The notes beneath the pieces were generated by a model that worked only from the letters and a program-made list of their open reading frames with translations, did not search any database and was not told the DNA's origin. A program made the position numbers and the translations under genes. This document shows, in pieces, positions 39,761-50,176 of a stretch of DNA of 64,000 nt. This stretch comes from Sphingomonas hankookensis (lineage in GTDB: Bacteria > Pseudomonadota > Alphaproteobacteria > Sphingomonadales > Sphingomonadaceae). The DNA is taken from positions 248,001 through 312,000 of the forward strand of contig NZ_LQQO01000001.1 of NCBI RefSeq assembly GCF_001619955.1, in the 5' to 3' direction. Position 1 is the first letter of the stretch, and each line of letters begins with the position of its first letter.

Positions 39761-40210
39761 TCAGCCCTTGATGGCGCTTTTCCCGCTGTCGGTCGCGGCC
39801 TGTACCACGTTCGAGAAGACCGAACGCAGCTGTTCCTTCGCGCCGTCCTTGCTGGGCAGCGCGGCGGCGAGCTGTTCCTTGCCCACGTCGCGGGCGGTCG
39901 TCGCGGCGGCGGTGGCGGCGGCCGACAGCTTCTTGCCGAGCGGGGCGAGCGCCTTGGTCTCCTGTGCGGTGCGCGGCAGCAGCGCGCCGACGACGGCGCC
40001 GAGCGCCAGGCCGCCCGCGAGGACGGCGAGCGGGTTCGCCTCGATCGTATCGGCCGCGCGCTGGCTCGCGTCATGGGCGACTTCGGAGGCGCGCTTGGCG
40101 GCGTCGTGCGCGGCGTCGCTGGTGGCGTGGGCGGCGGTCGCGGCCTTGTCCTTGATCGTGTCGATCGTGCCGGTGGTGGTCGCGGTCGGGGCGGTCTTGA
40201 GTTCGCTCAT
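39761..40210 (-). CDS. Ala-rich stress-type protein with one hydrophobic segment
   Basis: A 149-residue protein with a Thr/Ala-rich amphipathic helix (AAHATSDAAHDAAKRASEVAH), then a hydrophobic Gly/Ala/Leu segment (PLAVLAGGLALGAVVGALLP), and a second Ala-rich helix. This resembles DUF883/ElaB-like and late-embryogenesis-like proteins. ATG 40210 is chosen because the region upstream is out of character and belongs to the neighbouring gene. Last gene of a four-gene minus-strand operon, four bases after the third. Confidence 0.7.
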   Translation of the reverse strand: MSELKTAPTATTTGTIDTIKDKAATAAHATSDAAHDAAKRASEVAHDASQRAADTIEANPLAVLAGGLALGAVVGALLPRTAQETKALAPLGKKLSAAATAAATTARDVGKEQLAAALPSKDGAKEQLRSVFSNVVQAATDSGKSAIKG

Positions 40211-40214
40211 GATA

Positions 40215-40520
40215 CTATTCCTTTGTCGGGGCGGTCGGGGGCAGGGGCGGCGGCGGGGGTGGAGGAGCCTTGCGGAACAGGCCCATGATCCGCTTGCGGG
40301 CGAGCAGCGCGACGATGCCGGTCGCGACACCGGCAGCGACGCCGGGCCGTTCGCGGACGATGGCGACGCCTTCTTCCGCCTTGTCGCGCAGGTCGTCGGC
40401 GACGCCCGAGGCGATGGTGGCGGGTGACAGGCGATGCTTCGCCTCGGCAAGGCTGGCCTTCAGCCGGGCGCGCTTGACGAGGACGTCGGCCTGCGCGGCG
40501 GCGAGCGAGGGCGGGATCAA
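40215..40520 (-). CDS. YqjK-like basic protein with poly-proline tail
   Basis: A 101-residue protein with a basic helical N-terminus (DVLVKRARLKASLAEAKHR), a segment similar to DUF3618/YqjK-like proteins (DDLRDKAEEGVAIVRERPG), one hydrophobic stretch (VAAGVATGIVALLA) and a proline-rich end (eight prolines around residues 86-93). The start is TTG 40520, which overlaps the stop of the upstream gene by four bases (TTGA). No ATG would give a full-length product. Confidence 0.7.
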   Translation of the reverse strand: MIPPSLAAAQADVLVKRARLKASLAEAKHRLSPATIASGVADDLRDKAEEGVAIVRERPGVAAGVATGIVALLARKRIMGLFRKAPPPPPPPLPPTAPTKE

Positions 40521-40852
40521 TGCTTGTCTCCCAGCGGTGCGGTGACCCGCTTGAGGCCGGACAGCGCCATCTTGGCCAGCAGGCCGGCGATGGCCAGCGC
40601 GACGACGACGACCAGCAACGTCGCCCAGCCCGGCCCCATGACCGGCCGAAGCGACAGGATCGCGCCGACGAGCAGCGCGGTTACCGCCGACAGCGCGATG
40701 ACCACCGCGCCCGCCGCCAGCCCGGCGGCGATGCCGGCCTGCGACCCGCGCGTGCTGGCGACCGTCTTCCACAACGTCACCTCCGCCTGGGCATAGGCCT
40801 TGGCATCGTCGACGACGCGGGTGACGACCGTTCCCAGTCCCTCGTCCCCCAT
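40517..40852 (-). CDS. Phage-holin-family (YqjE-like, DUF1469) membrane protein
   Basis: A 111-residue protein with an N-terminal amphipathic helix (VVTRVVDDAKAYAQAEVTLWK) and two transmembrane helices (GIAAGLAAGAVVIALSAVTALLV and WATLLVVVVALAIAGLLAKM). This is the architecture of the DUF1469/YqjE proteins annotated as phage holin superfamily III; no phage context exists here. It is the second gene of the operon, eight bases after the DUF883-like gene. Confidence 0.85.
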   Translation of the reverse strand: MGDEGLGTVVTRVVDDAKAYAQAEVTLWKTVASTRGSQAGIAAGLAAGAVVIALSAVTALLVGAILSLRPVMGPGWATLLVVVVALAIAGLLAKMALSGLKRVTAPLGDKH

Positions 40853-40860
40853 GATCGGGC

Positions 40861-41364
40861 TCAGCCCTTGGTCGACGGGGTGGTGTCGGTATCGACGCCG
40901 GCCTTCACGATGCGCGCCAGCACGAAGCCGAGCGCGGCGGCGGTGCCGATCGCGATCGCCGGGCTCTTGCGCACGAAGTCGCTGGCATCGGCGAGCAGGT
41001 CCTCGACCTCCTTGCCGCGCAGGCCGTCCGAAAAGCCCGAAATCGCCTTCGCGGCCGAGCGGGCGTACTGGCCATACTGTTCACCGAGCTTTTCATCGAC
41101 GGTGCCGGCGGCGTCTTCCATCAGCTTCGAGAATTCGTCGAGCGCGCCGGTGGCGCGTGCCTTGCCTTCATCGGCGAGGCTGCGCGCCTTGTCGGTCGCC
41201 TTGGCCGACAGCTTCGACGCTTCATCCTTCAGCGTCTGCTTGGCGCCGCCGACGGTGTCGGTCGTGGTGGTGGTGCTGCCCGTCACGGGTGACAGGTCGG
41301 TGTCGAGCACGACGCTGTTGTCGCTGGTCGTCGGCGAGATACCGGTCCGATTAAAGTCGGTCAT
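40861..41364 (-). CDS. DUF883-like (YqjD/ElaB-type) protein
   Basis: A 167-residue protein with a disordered Thr/Ser-rich N-terminus, a long charged helix (KDEASKLSAKATDKARSLADEGKARA in shorter pieces) and a C-terminal hydrophobic segment (AIAIGTAAALGFVLARIV). YqjD-type proteins anchor to the inner membrane and in some bacteria bind ribosomes in stationary phase. ATG 41364 is the first start after a sigma-EcfG-like promoter and leaves a leader of about 20 bases. First gene of the four-gene operon. Confidence 0.8.
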   Translation of the reverse strand: MTDFNRTGISPTTSDNSVVLDTDLSPVTGSTTTTTDTVGGAKQTLKDEASKLSAKATDKARSLADEGKARATGALDEFSKLMEDAAGTVDEKLGEQYGQYARSAAKAISGFSDGLRGKEVEDLLADASDFVRKSPAIAIGTAAALGFVLARIVKAGVDTDTTPSTKG

Positions 41365-41392
41365 AACGAATCCTTTCGTCGTTTCGGTAGGA

Positions 41393-41418
41393 AAACCATG
41401 TCGCGGTGCGGCGGTTCC
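41393..41418 (-). promoter_or_regulatory. Sigma-EcfG-like general stress promoter
   Basis: On the minus strand GGAAC (41418-41414), 16 bases, then GGTTT (41397-41393). The alphaproteobacterial general stress consensus is GGAAC-N16/17-CGTT, so only one base of the core deviates. It is 29 bases upstream of the DUF883-like ATG, a suitable distance, and the operon content fits the general stress regulon. Confidence 0.6.
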
Positions 41419-41460
41419 GTGGTCCGCAGAGGATTTGCGGGCAGCGGGCCGAATGGATAG

Positions 41461-42783
<1,323 letters not shown>

Positions 42784-42802
42784 TCGGCAGCCTGTGGGGA
42801 AG

Positions 42803-42834
42803 GGGGCGTCGGTGCGAGCCGGCGCCCCATTTTC
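42803..42834 (+). terminator. Terminator after eno
   Basis: A ten-base stem with one T-G pair (GGGGCGTCGG at 42803-42812 against CCGGCGCCCC at 42819-42828), a six-base loop, and a short ATTTTC tail. It lies 20 bases after the eno stop. Confidence 0.7.
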
Positions 42835-42896
42835 ATGGCCGATCGATCGGAGCGCTTTCCGGTTGCGACTGAAAGGTCACGCGATAGGTTGTCGGC

Positions 42897-43808
42897 ATGC
42901 GCATGCCTCTTGTCCTTGCCGCGATGGTCGGCGGTCTGACGGTCGCCGTCCCCACGATGGCTCGTCCGGCTGAGGAATGCCGCATCCCGGACGGATGGGC
43001 GCAGGTGGTGCGCAGCGATCCGCGCTACGTCGTGTTTGGCGAAATTCATGGCACGCAGCAGTCGCCGGCGTTCATCGGCAATCTCGCCTGCGCGCTGGCG
43101 ATGCGCGGTGAACGGGCGCTGGTCGCGGTGGAGCTGGGATCCATCCACGACGCCGCGTTGCAGGTAGCGTGGCTGGTGCCCCATAAGCAGTTTCCGGCGG
43201 CATTGGTCAAGAATGGCTGGGCCGGACAGAATGACGGCGTCGGCAGCGTCGCGATGCGCGACATGCTCGTGCGGCTCCATGCGCTGAAAGATGCCGGCCG
43301 ACCGATCGCAGTGGTCGCGTTCAACGGCGCCCGCGATGCGACACAACGGACGAAATTCGCCGATCAGCCGGGGCAGGGGCCGCACGAAGCGGCGCAGGCC
43401 GAGAATATCCGCAACGCTGCCAATGCCGGACGCTATGACCGCGTGCTGGTACTGGTCGGCAATCTTCACGCGCGCAAGCAGCCGGTCGAACGGCAGGCGG
43501 CGACATTCCGTCCGATGGCAATGCAACTCGCTCCCGCTGGGACGGTCGTCTCGCTCGATATGGCGACGGCGGGCGGGGCGTCCTGGAGCTGCCAGCTGCG
43601 CGAAGGCATAAAGCCGTCGCCCGGGACGCCGCTGACGCGGGAGATGATGGACTGTGCGGGCCATCCGCTGCGGGGCGATGCGACGATCGACCGCGCGCCG
43701 TTCATCACGCTCCAGCCGTTGCCGGGCGCGACGCGCGACCCGGGCTATGACGGCAGCTACTGGCTCGGACCGGTCAGCGCCTCGCCGCCCGCCGTGGCGG
43801 GTGACTGA
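42897..43808 (+). CDS. ChaN/EreA-like exported protein
   Basis: A 303-residue product with a signal peptide (LVLAAMVGGLTVAVPTMA). The strand-turn YVVFGEIHGTQQSPAF and the later VLVLVGNLHARKQPV match the ChaN, erythromycin-esterase-like and Tiki superfamily, where Glu and His residues bind a metal or haem. The exact activity (haem binding or metallohydrolase) is not clear. It is transcribed separately after the eno terminator; its 3' end nearly touches a convergent lipoprotein gene. Confidence 0.75.
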   Translation: MRMPLVLAAMVGGLTVAVPTMARPAEECRIPDGWAQVVRSDPRYVVFGEIHGTQQSPAFIGNLACALAMRGERALVAVELGSIHDAALQVAWLVPHKQFPAALVKNGWAGQNDGVGSVAMRDMLVRLHALKDAGRPIAVVAFNGARDATQRTKFADQPGQGPHEAAQAENIRNAANAGRYDRVLVLVGNLHARKQPVERQAATFRPMAMQLAPAGTVVSLDMATAGGASWSCQLREGIKPSPGTPLTREMMDCAGHPLRGDATIDRAPFITLQPLPGATRDPGYDGSYWLGPVSASPPAVAGD

Positions 43809-43816
43809 CGGCGATC

Positions 43817-44542
43817 CTAGTCGATATCGCCCGGGTCCCAGAACAGCCCGAGCGTGACCAGCGCGGCGATGGCGGTGCGACGTTCGGCCGGGGCGCGGGG
43901 CAGGACCAGTCGCCGGCTTCCGGTGCCGTTGGTTTCGATCGCGCCGACCGCCTGTCCGGCGGCGTTCGACACGATGTAGCCGATCGGCTGTTCGGCCGGA
44001 TGGCGCACGCCGGTCATCGCGTGGCGGGATTCGACGGTCAGTTCGGTGCCGTCGAGATCGACCGTGCCCAGCCGGGGTTCGGCGAGCGTCGGGCCGACCG
44101 GCAGCACGCCCGACAGGTCCATGCCGCCCGCGTCGCGCCCGTCGAAGCGATAGGCGCAGGCGAGGCGCAGCGGGCGGGCGGGTTCGCTGACGCTCAGCGG
44201 GCCGCTGCGTTGCTGGACCTCCATCCGGCCATAGCGGCAGCGGCCCTCGATCCGGCCACCAACCTCCGTGCCCGACACGTCGAAGCGGAGCGTGCCGGTG
44301 CGTTCGATCACAGCCTGCGTCACCTCACCCCACGGATCGTCGCCCCATTCACGGGTCGCGCCGAGTGCGCGCCGCCGCACATGGCCCTCCGCGGTGCCGA
44401 GGCGGAAGCTGCCGTCCTGCCAGCCGGGGATACCGGTCAGGCCGATGCGTTCGCCCTGCGGCGCGATCGTGTCGAACCCTTCCATCGTCGCCAGCGTGCA
44501 TCCGCCGAGCAACAGCGCCGCCAAGCCGATCCCGATCCGCAT
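43817..44542 (-). CDS. Putative lipoprotein of unknown function
   Basis: A 241-residue product with a lipoprotein signal (ALLLGGC, lipidated Cys near residue 15). The mature protein is beta-rich and ends with a hydrophobic helix (AERRTAIAALVTLGLFWDPGD). Segments such as GRIEGRCRYGRMEVQQ and LACAYRF contain two cysteines that could pair. No family is recognised. Outer-membrane or periplasmic location is inferred. Confidence 0.7.
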   Translation of the reverse strand: MRIGIGLAALLLGGCTLATMEGFDTIAPQGERIGLTGIPGWQDGSFRLGTAEGHVRRRALGATREWGDDPWGEVTQAVIERTGTLRFDVSGTEVGGRIEGRCRYGRMEVQQRSGPLSVSEPARPLRLACAYRFDGRDAGGMDLSGVLPVGPTLAEPRLGTVDLDGTELTVESRHAMTGVRHPAEQPIGYIVSNAAGQAVGAIETNGTGSRRLVLPRAPAERRTAIAALVTLGLFWDPGDID

Positions 44543-44655
44543 GTTTCCCCTCCCTGTCGTTCCCTGTGCGCAACGATCGGCGACGCAAGGTGGCTGGACG
44601 CTGAACGGGTCGTGGTTAACCGGTTCGTAGCTTCGATACCGCTAGGCGGGTGGGG

Positions 44656-46008
44656 ATGACCGATCCGAGCGACCGCGATCCGCTTTTCCCGCCGGCCGAA
44701 GGGTGGCGGTACTGTGTCGTCCGCGCGGCCGTGGTTGCCGTCGCCTTGGCGCTGGCGATCTTCGGGCTGTTCCAATGGATGGCGATGGCCAGCCTGAGCG
44801 TCGACCGGAACAGCTTGGTGCAGCCGGTCGTGGCGGCCTTTGCCCATGGGGCGCTGGATGCCGATGCAAGCTGGCTGCATGGCAATACCGAGATCGGATC
44901 GCATCAATATAATGACTGCCTGATCCTGTTTCAGGCGATGGACGACCGGGCACCGGCACGGTTGCGCGCGATCAGTCCGTTATCGGTGCCGGTCGACACC
45001 GACAATAGCTGCGCGACGTTGCAGGGGTTTGCCGAAGGACGGGTCGAGCCGCCGCGGCGTTTCTATCACCAGTATCTGCATGGCCATACGACGCTGGCGC
45101 GGTGGCTGGTCCCGGAGCTGGGGGTGGCGGGGCTGCGCGGGCTGTACAAATTGCTGGCGACGCTGCTGGTTTTGGCGGGGATTGGCTACGCGCTGATGGG
45201 GCTGGCCGGCGGTGCGCGGGCGGCGGGGGCATGGCTGGCGATCTTCGTGGTGTTCGCACGCTGGTTCGGGTTGGAGTCGTTCGGGCAGTCGCTGGGCCAT
45301 GGGCCGGCGGACTTGGTATTCCTCGCCTTCCTGCTGTTCCTGGCGCGCGGATCGGCGGAGCGGCCGCTGGGCGCGCGAGCGGTCGCGGTCGGGGCGGCGG
45401 TGTTCGGCGCGCTGACCGTCCAGTTCGAGTTTCTGACCGGGGGACTGCCGCTGGGCCTCGCCATCGTGCTCGGCGCGGTGCCGCTGGCGTTGCCGGAGCG
45501 TGAAGGAAGCCCGCGAGCCTGGATCGACGCGGTGGTCGCCTATGGCATGGCGGCGGTCACGACGATGGTCGCCAAGCTGGTGCTGGTCGCTATGGCCTTT
45601 CCGGCCGGGGCGTTCGGCGCCATCGAGCATCAGCTGCTGTTCCGGGTCGGGCTGGAACAGGCATCTCGGCGCGATACGGCGGTCGGCGCCGCGGAGTTCG
45701 TCACGCACCTCTGGGCCGGGCTGGAAGGGATGGCATCGGGCATGCACCTTCTGGTGCTCGGGTCGCTGCTGATCGCACTGGTCGCGGGCGGCTGGGGCTA
45801 TCGGCAGTTGCGGTTGTCGGCGGAGGCGGGGGAGAGGTTCCGCGCGGGCGCGCTGGCCGCGTCGCTGCTGGTGCCGCCGCTGTGGCTGGTTCTGTTCTGG
45901 CAGCACAGCGCGGAACATGCATGGTTCATGGACCGCATCCTGAGCTGGGACATCGCCGGCGGCATGGCGCTGTTCGCGCTGGCGTTGCGGCGCGCGCGCG
46001 CTGCCTAG
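44656..46008 (+). CDS. Polytopic membrane protein of unknown function
   Basis: A 450-residue protein with one N-terminal helix (about residues 22-44), a polar region of about 100 residues ([23 protein letters not shown] and [15 protein letters not shown]), then about eight transmembrane helices. The large loop after helix 1 is the layout of GT-C type enzymes or polymer transporters, but the acidic GT-C motif is not obvious. ATG 44656 is preferred over GTG 44650 because of the nearby GGCGGG sequence. The 3' end overlaps the convergent csaA gene by four bases. Confidence 0.65.
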   Translation: MTDPSDRDPLFPPAEGWRYCVVRAAVVAVALALAIFGLFQWMAMASLSVDRNSLVQPVVAAFAHGALDADASWLHGNTEIGSHQYNDCLILFQAMDDRAPARLRAISPLSVPVDTDNSCATLQGFAEGRVEPPRRFYHQYLHGHTTLARWLVPELGVAGLRGLYKLLATLLVLAGIGYALMGLAGGARAAGAWLAIFVVFARWFGLESFGQSLGHGPADLVFLAFLLFLARGSAERPLGARAVAVGAAVFGALTVQFEFLTGGLPLGLAIVLGAVPLALPEREGSPRAWIDAVVAYGMAAVTTMVAKLVLVAMAFPAGAFGAIEHQLLFRVGLEQASRRDTAVGAAEFVTHLWAGLEGMASGMHLLVLGSLLIALVAGGWGYRQLRLSAEAGERFRAGALAASLLVPPLWLVLFWQHSAEHAWFMDRILSWDIAGGMALFALALRRARAA

Positions 46009-46373
46009 AACAGTCGTCCGCCGTCCGGGACGCGCTGGTCGGGGGCGAACAGGACGACCGCGCCGGCTTCGTCCGGGAAGCCGAGCGTCAGCACCTCGGA
46101 CACGAACTTGCCGATCTGGCGCGGTGGGAAATTGACCACCGCGGCGACCTGTCGTCCGATCAGCCGTTCACAGTCATAATGTTCGGTGATCTGGGCGCTC
46201 GATTTCTTCCGGCCGATCACCGGCCCGAAATCGATCAGCAGCTTGATCGCCGGCTTGCGGGCTTCGGGATAGGGTTCGGCCGACAGGATGGTGCCGACGC
46301 GGATGTCGACCTTCAGGAACGTGTCGAAATCGGTCGGGTCGGTCAGCTTGGCGGGATCGTGGAGAAGGTGCAT
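46005..46373 (-). CDS. csaA: CsaA-like tRNA-binding domain protein
   Basis: A 122-residue protein made of a single tRNA-binding (EMAP/Trbp111-like) OB fold. Family features are [39 protein letters not shown] and [23 protein letters not shown]. CsaA has been described as an export-related chaperone and binds tRNA. It is divergent from ftsB (62-base gap). Confidence 0.9.
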   Translation of the reverse strand: MHLLHDPAKLTDPTDFDTFLKVDIRVGTILSAEPYPEARKPAIKLLIDFGPVIGRKKSSAQITEHYDCERLIGRQVAAVVNFPPRQIGKFVSEVLTLGFPDEAGAVVLFAPDQRVPDGGRLF

Positions 46374-46435
46374 ATCGGCTCGGTTCGCTGTACATACGGC
46401 TTGCGTGGAAACGGGCTATACACGACATACGCGCG

Positions 46436-46792
46436 ATGCCGCGACCCTCGCCCCTTCGCCAGATGCTCAAGCGTGCCGGATGGCCGGCGCTGGTGATCCT
46501 CGTGATGGGATTCTTCGCCTATCACGCGGTATTGGGGCCGAACGGGGTGCTGGCCTATCGCGATTATCAGCGCAAGCTGACCGTGCGGAAGGCGCAATAT
46601 GCCTGTCTGGAAAAGGTGCGCGCCGACCTGCGCAACCGGGTCGAGCTGCTCGATCCGCGCCATGCCGATCCCGACATGGTCGACGAACTGGTCCGGCGGA
46701 AGCTGAACGTCGCCCATCCGGACGAGTTCATCGTGCCGATCACGGGCGAGCAGGCGGCGCGGACCCGGTGCGGAATCCGGCTGGACGACTGA
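46436..46792 (+). CDS. ftsB: Septum formation initiator protein FtsB/DivIC-like
   Basis: A 118-residue bitopic membrane protein with one transmembrane helix (about residues 17-35), a short coiled coil (RKLTVRKAQYACLEKVRADLRNRVELL) and a C-terminal segment with DELVRRKLNVAHPDEFIVPI, typical of the divisome FtsB/DivIC family. It helps form the FtsQLB complex. It lies downstream of eno as in many proteobacteria, although here several genes intervene. Confidence 0.88.
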   Translation: MPRPSPLRQMLKRAGWPALVILVMGFFAYHAVLGPNGVLAYRDYQRKLTVRKAQYACLEKVRADLRNRVELLDPRHADPDMVDELVRRKLNVAHPDEFIVPITGEQAARTRCGIRLDD

Positions 46793-46894
46793 TTTCCGCA
46801 GCGTAAGCGGCGCCCCGTCGGTTGCGCGGGGGGATAAATCGCGTCATAGGCGGCGCTCCTAACCCAATCCTTTCAGGAACGAGGCATCCGAACC

Positions 46895-47944
46895 GTGGCA
46901 AAAGCACCGGCGCAAGGCCGCACCAGCGAACCCGTCATTCCCAATCGCGAACGGCCGGGGGAGCCAAAGCGGTACGAAGCGTCGAAAGAGGAACTGCTTT
47001 CCTTCTACAAGGAAATGCTGCTGATCCGTCGTTTCGAGGAGAAGGCGGGGCAATTGTACGGCCTTGGCCTGATCGGTGGTTTCTGCCACCTGTATATCGG
47101 CCAGGAAGCCGTCGCCGTCGGGCTGCAGTCGGCGCTCGAATCCGGCAAGGATTCGGTCATCACCGGCTATCGCGACCATGGCCACATGCTCGCCTATGGC
47201 ATCGATCCCAAGGTCATCATGGCCGAACTGACCGGGCGTGAAGCCGGCATCAGCCGCGGCAAGGGCGGGTCGATGCACATGTTCTCGACCGAGCATAAAT
47301 TCTATGGCGGCCACGGCATCGTCGGTGCGCAGGTGTCGCTGGGCGCGGGTCTCGCGTTCGGGCACAAGTACAGCAACGACGGCGGCGTCTGCATGGCCTA
47401 TTTCGGCGATGGCGCCGCGAACCAGGGCCAGGTGTACGAATCGTTCAACATGGCCGAGCTGTGGAAGCTCCCGATCATCTTCGTGATCGAGAACAACCAG
47501 TATGCCATGGGCACCAGCGTCAACCGCGCATCGTCGGAAGACCAGCTGTACAAGCGCGGCGAAAGCTTCCGCATTCCGGGCATCCAGGTCGACGGCATGG
47601 ACGTGCTGGCGTGCCGCGGCGCTGCCGAAACGGCGCTCGAATGGGTGCGCGCGGGCAAGGGGCCGATCATCCTCGAGATGAAGACCTATCGCTATCGCGG
47701 CCACTCGATGTCCGACCCGGCCAAGTATCGCAGCCGCGACGAAGTGCAGGCGGTCCGCGACAAGTCCGACCCGATCGAAGGGCTGAAGCGCGAGTTGGAA
47801 GCCGCCGGCGTCACCGAAGCCGATCTGAAGACGATCGAGCAGGACATCCGCAAGGTCGTCAACGAAGCCGCCGACTTTGCCGAAAGCGCGCCCGAGCCGA
47901 ACCCGGAAGAACTGTACACCGACGTGCTGGTGGAGACCTACTGA
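46895..47944 (+). CDS. pdhA: Pyruvate dehydrogenase E1 component subunit alpha
   Basis: TPP-dependent decarboxylase subunit (349 residues) of the pyruvate dehydrogenase complex, feeding acetyl-CoA to the TCA cycle. The TPP motif [20 protein letters not shown]...ENN and the phosphorylation-loop region [15 protein letters not shown] are present. The GTG start at 46895 has AGGAACGAGG upstream. The beta subunit gene starts one base after its stop. Confidence 0.96.
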   Translation: MAKAPAQGRTSEPVIPNRERPGEPKRYEASKEELLSFYKEMLLIRRFEEKAGQLYGLGLIGGFCHLYIGQEAVAVGLQSALESGKDSVITGYRDHGHMLAYGIDPKVIMAELTGREAGISRGKGGSMHMFSTEHKFYGGHGIVGAQVSLGAGLAFGHKYSNDGGVCMAYFGDGAANQGQVYESFNMAELWKLPIIFVIENNQYAMGTSVNRASSEDQLYKRGESFRIPGIQVDGMDVLACRGAAETALEWVRAGKGPIILEMKTYRYRGHSMSDPAKYRSRDEVQAVRDKSDPIEGLKRELEAAGVTEADLKTIEQDIRKVVNEAADFAESAPEPNPEELYTDVLVETY

Positions 47945-47945
47945 G

Positions 47946-49385
47946 ATGCCGATCGAACTGAAGATGCCGGCGCTGTCGCCCACGATGGAAGAAGGCACGC
48001 TGGCCAAGTGGCTCGTCAAGGAAGGCGACACGGTCAAGTCGGGCGACATCATGGCCGAGATCGAGACCGACAAGGCGACGATGGAATTCGAAGCCGTCGA
48101 TGAGGGCACGATCGCCAAGATCGTGGTCGCCGAAGGCACCGACAATGTGAAGGTCGGCGCGGTCATCGCGATCCTGGCGGCCGAAGGCGAGGATGTCGAC
48201 GCGGCCAAGTCGGCGCAGCCGACCGAGGCACGCGCGGGCGACGCCGCCGTTGCCACGCCCAAGGCCGACGAGAAGAACGACGACAAGGCGCCGCCGACGC
48301 CGGAAGGCACGTCGCAGCAGCACGCCGAGACCGGCGCGCGCCAGCTGTTCGACGCCGCCGACCAGGAAGGCGAGACCGCTCCCGAGATCCCAGAAGGGAC
48401 CGAGATGGTCAAGACCACGGTCCGCGACGCGCTGCGCGACGCGATGGCCGAGGAAATGCGTGCCGACGACCGCGTGTTCGTGATGGGCGAGGAAGTCGCC
48501 GAATATCAGGGCGCGTACAAGGTCACGCAGGGTCTGCTCGCCGAATTCGGCGACCGTCGCGTCATCGACACGCCGATCACCGAGTACGGCTTTGCCGGCA
48601 TCGGCACCGGTGCGGCGATGGGCGGCCTGCGCCCGGTCATCGAATTCATGACGTTCAACTTCGCCATGCAGGCGATCGACCACATCATCAATTCGGCGGC
48701 CAAGACCAACTATATGTCGGGCGGCCAGATGCGCTGCCCGATCGTGTTCCGCGGGCCCAACGGTGCGGCGAGCCGCGTGGGGGCCCAGCACTCGCAGAAC
48801 TACGGCCCGTGGTACGCCAGCGTTCCCGGCCTGATCGTGATCGCGCCCTATGACGCGGCCGATGCGAAGGGGCTGCTGAAGGCCGCGATCCGCTCGACCG
48901 ACCCGGTCGTCTTTCTAGAAAACGAACTGATGTACGGCCGTTCGTTCGACGTGCCCAAGCTCGACGATTTCGTCCTGCCGATCGGCAAGGCGCGGATCAT
49001 GAAGCCGGGCAAGGACGTGACGATCGTCAGCTATTCGATCGGCGTGGGCCTCGCGCTCGAAGCCGCCGAGAAGCTGGCCGGCGAGGGCATCGACGCCGAA
49101 GTGATCGACCTGCGCACGCTGCGCCCGCTCGACACCAAGACGGTGCTGAAGTCGCTGAAGAAGACCAACCGCCTGGTCGTGGTCGAGGAAGGTTGGCCGA
49201 CCTGCTCGATCGCGTCGGAAATCGCCGCGGTGGTGATGGAGCAGGGCTTCGACGACCTCGACGCCCCGGTGCTGCGCGTCACCAACGAAGACGTGCCGCT
49301 GCCCTATGCCGCCAACCTCGAAAAGCTGGCGCTGATCACCAGCGACAAGGTGGTCGAGGCGGTGAAGAAGGTCACCTACAAGTAA
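47946..49385 (+). CDS. pdhB: Pyruvate dehydrogenase E1 component subunit beta with N-terminal lipoyl domain
   Basis: A 479-residue protein. Residues 1-80 form a biotinyl/lipoyl domain ([19 protein letters not shown], lipoylated Lys at about 43 in EIETDKATM); an Ala/Pro/Asp-rich linker follows; then the E1-beta domain ([48 protein letters not shown]). The lipoyl fusion is known in alphaproteobacteria. The E2 gene is not downstream: a terminator and pilus genes follow. ATG 47946 begins the lipoyl domain exactly. Confidence 0.96.
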   Translation: MPIELKMPALSPTMEEGTLAKWLVKEGDTVKSGDIMAEIETDKATMEFEAVDEGTIAKIVVAEGTDNVKVGAVIAILAAEGEDVDAAKSAQPTEARAGDAAVATPKADEKNDDKAPPTPEGTSQQHAETGARQLFDAADQEGETAPEIPEGTEMVKTTVRDALRDAMAEEMRADDRVFVMGEEVAEYQGAYKVTQGLLAEFGDRRVIDTPITEYGFAGIGTGAAMGGLRPVIEFMTFNFAMQAIDHIINSAAKTNYMSGGQMRCPIVFRGPNGAASRVGAQHSQNYGPWYASVPGLIVIAPYDAADAKGLLKAAIRSTDPVVFLENELMYGRSFDVPKLDDFVLPIGKARIMKPGKDVTIVSYSIGVGLALEAAEKLAGEGIDAEVIDLRTLRPLDTKTVLKSLKKTNRLVVVEEGWPTCSIASEIAAVVMEQGFDDLDAPVLRVTNEDVPLPYAANLEKLALITSDKVVEAVKKVTYK

Positions 49386-49431
49386 TCGGCAATTGCGCCG
49401 GGCGATGGGTCCGGCGGTCGTCCCGATGCGG

Positions 49432-49467
49432 AACGGGCTCCCTTCGCGAGGAAGGGAGCCCGTTTTC
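49432..49467 (+). terminator. Strong rho-independent terminator after pdhB
   Basis: A perfect 14-base stem (AACGGGCTCCCTTC at 49432-49445, GAAGGGAGCCCGTT at 49451-49464) with a five-base loop, followed by TTCGTT. It is 46 bases after the pdhB stop and between convergent genes, so it may also act on the pilus operon from the other side. Confidence 0.9.
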
Positions 49468-49495
49468 GTTGATCCGCTTGGCGAAGCGGCGCCGG

Positions 49496-50176
49496 TCAGG
49501 TGGTGTAGCGGTCGCAGGTCATGCGTTCGTCGGCGCGGGGCGCTGGATCGGTGACCCCTACCGCCAGTTCGCGATTGTCGCGAACGATGTAGGACGCGGT
49601 CTGCTGCAACTTCCGGCTGCCGAGGAAGTAGGGCGAGATCAGCGGCTGATAGTCGTAATTGATCTCGACGAAGATCACCGCCGCACCTTCCGGTGCGGTG
49701 ACCGGCTGGGCCGGGTTGCCCATGCCATGGAACGACGTCCCCGCCGCGCCCCCGTCTCCCTCGCGGCCGTAGCTGGAGTCATAGCCCGCGCCGCGCTTCA
49801 GTCCGACGCACCGTTGCCAGTGAATCCATTGCGTGCCGTTCTTCGTCTCCAGGCTGGAGATGGTCACGCGGCCGTTGGTGGTCAGCCGGAAATTCTCGGT
49901 CTGCCGGCGCAGCCCTTCGATCACCTCGTTCACGTCGACTTCGCGAAGCTGCTGCGTCGCCATGGTGGTGTCGACACCGACGCGCGAAATATTGTCGGAC
50001 AGGGTGAGCGTTGCCTGGCTAAGGCGCAGTTGCTGCAAGCCGAAGTTGGACAGTTCGACCGCGTACAGCCCGATCGGCAGTATCACCGGCAGCGACAGGG
50101 CGAATTCCATCAGCGCGACGCCGCGACGGTCGCGCCGCCACGCATCGAGCCAGTTTCGGTAGCGTATCATCCGCAC
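49496..50176 (-). CDS. TadE-like pilus assembly protein (second)
   Basis: A 226-residue protein with the TadE/TadG N-terminal layout: a basic start, RRGVALMEFALSLPVILPIGLYAVELSNF (a type IV-like prepilin helix with the conserved Glu), then a beta-rich extracytoplasmic domain. TadE-like proteins are pseudopilins of the Flp pilus system. The product starts inside the 3' end of the upstream TadE-like gene (10-base overlap). It is the last gene of a three-gene minus-strand set. Confidence 0.85.
   Translation of the reverse strand: MRMIRYRNWLDAWRRDRRGVALMEFALSLPVILPIGLYAVELSNFGLQQLRLSQATLTLSDNISRVGVDTTMATQQLREVDVNEVIEGLRRQTENFRLTTNGRVTISSLETKNGTQWIHWQRCVGLKRGAGYDSSYGREGDGGAAGTSFHGMGNPAQPVTAPEGAAVIFVEINYDYQPLISPYFLGSRKLQQTASYIVRDNRELAVGVTDPAPRADERMTCDRYTT

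Noticed and set aside
40517-40852. Phage holin as a prophage remnant
   Set aside because: The protein belongs to the YqjE-like family and lies in a housekeeping stress operon; no other phage gene is near.
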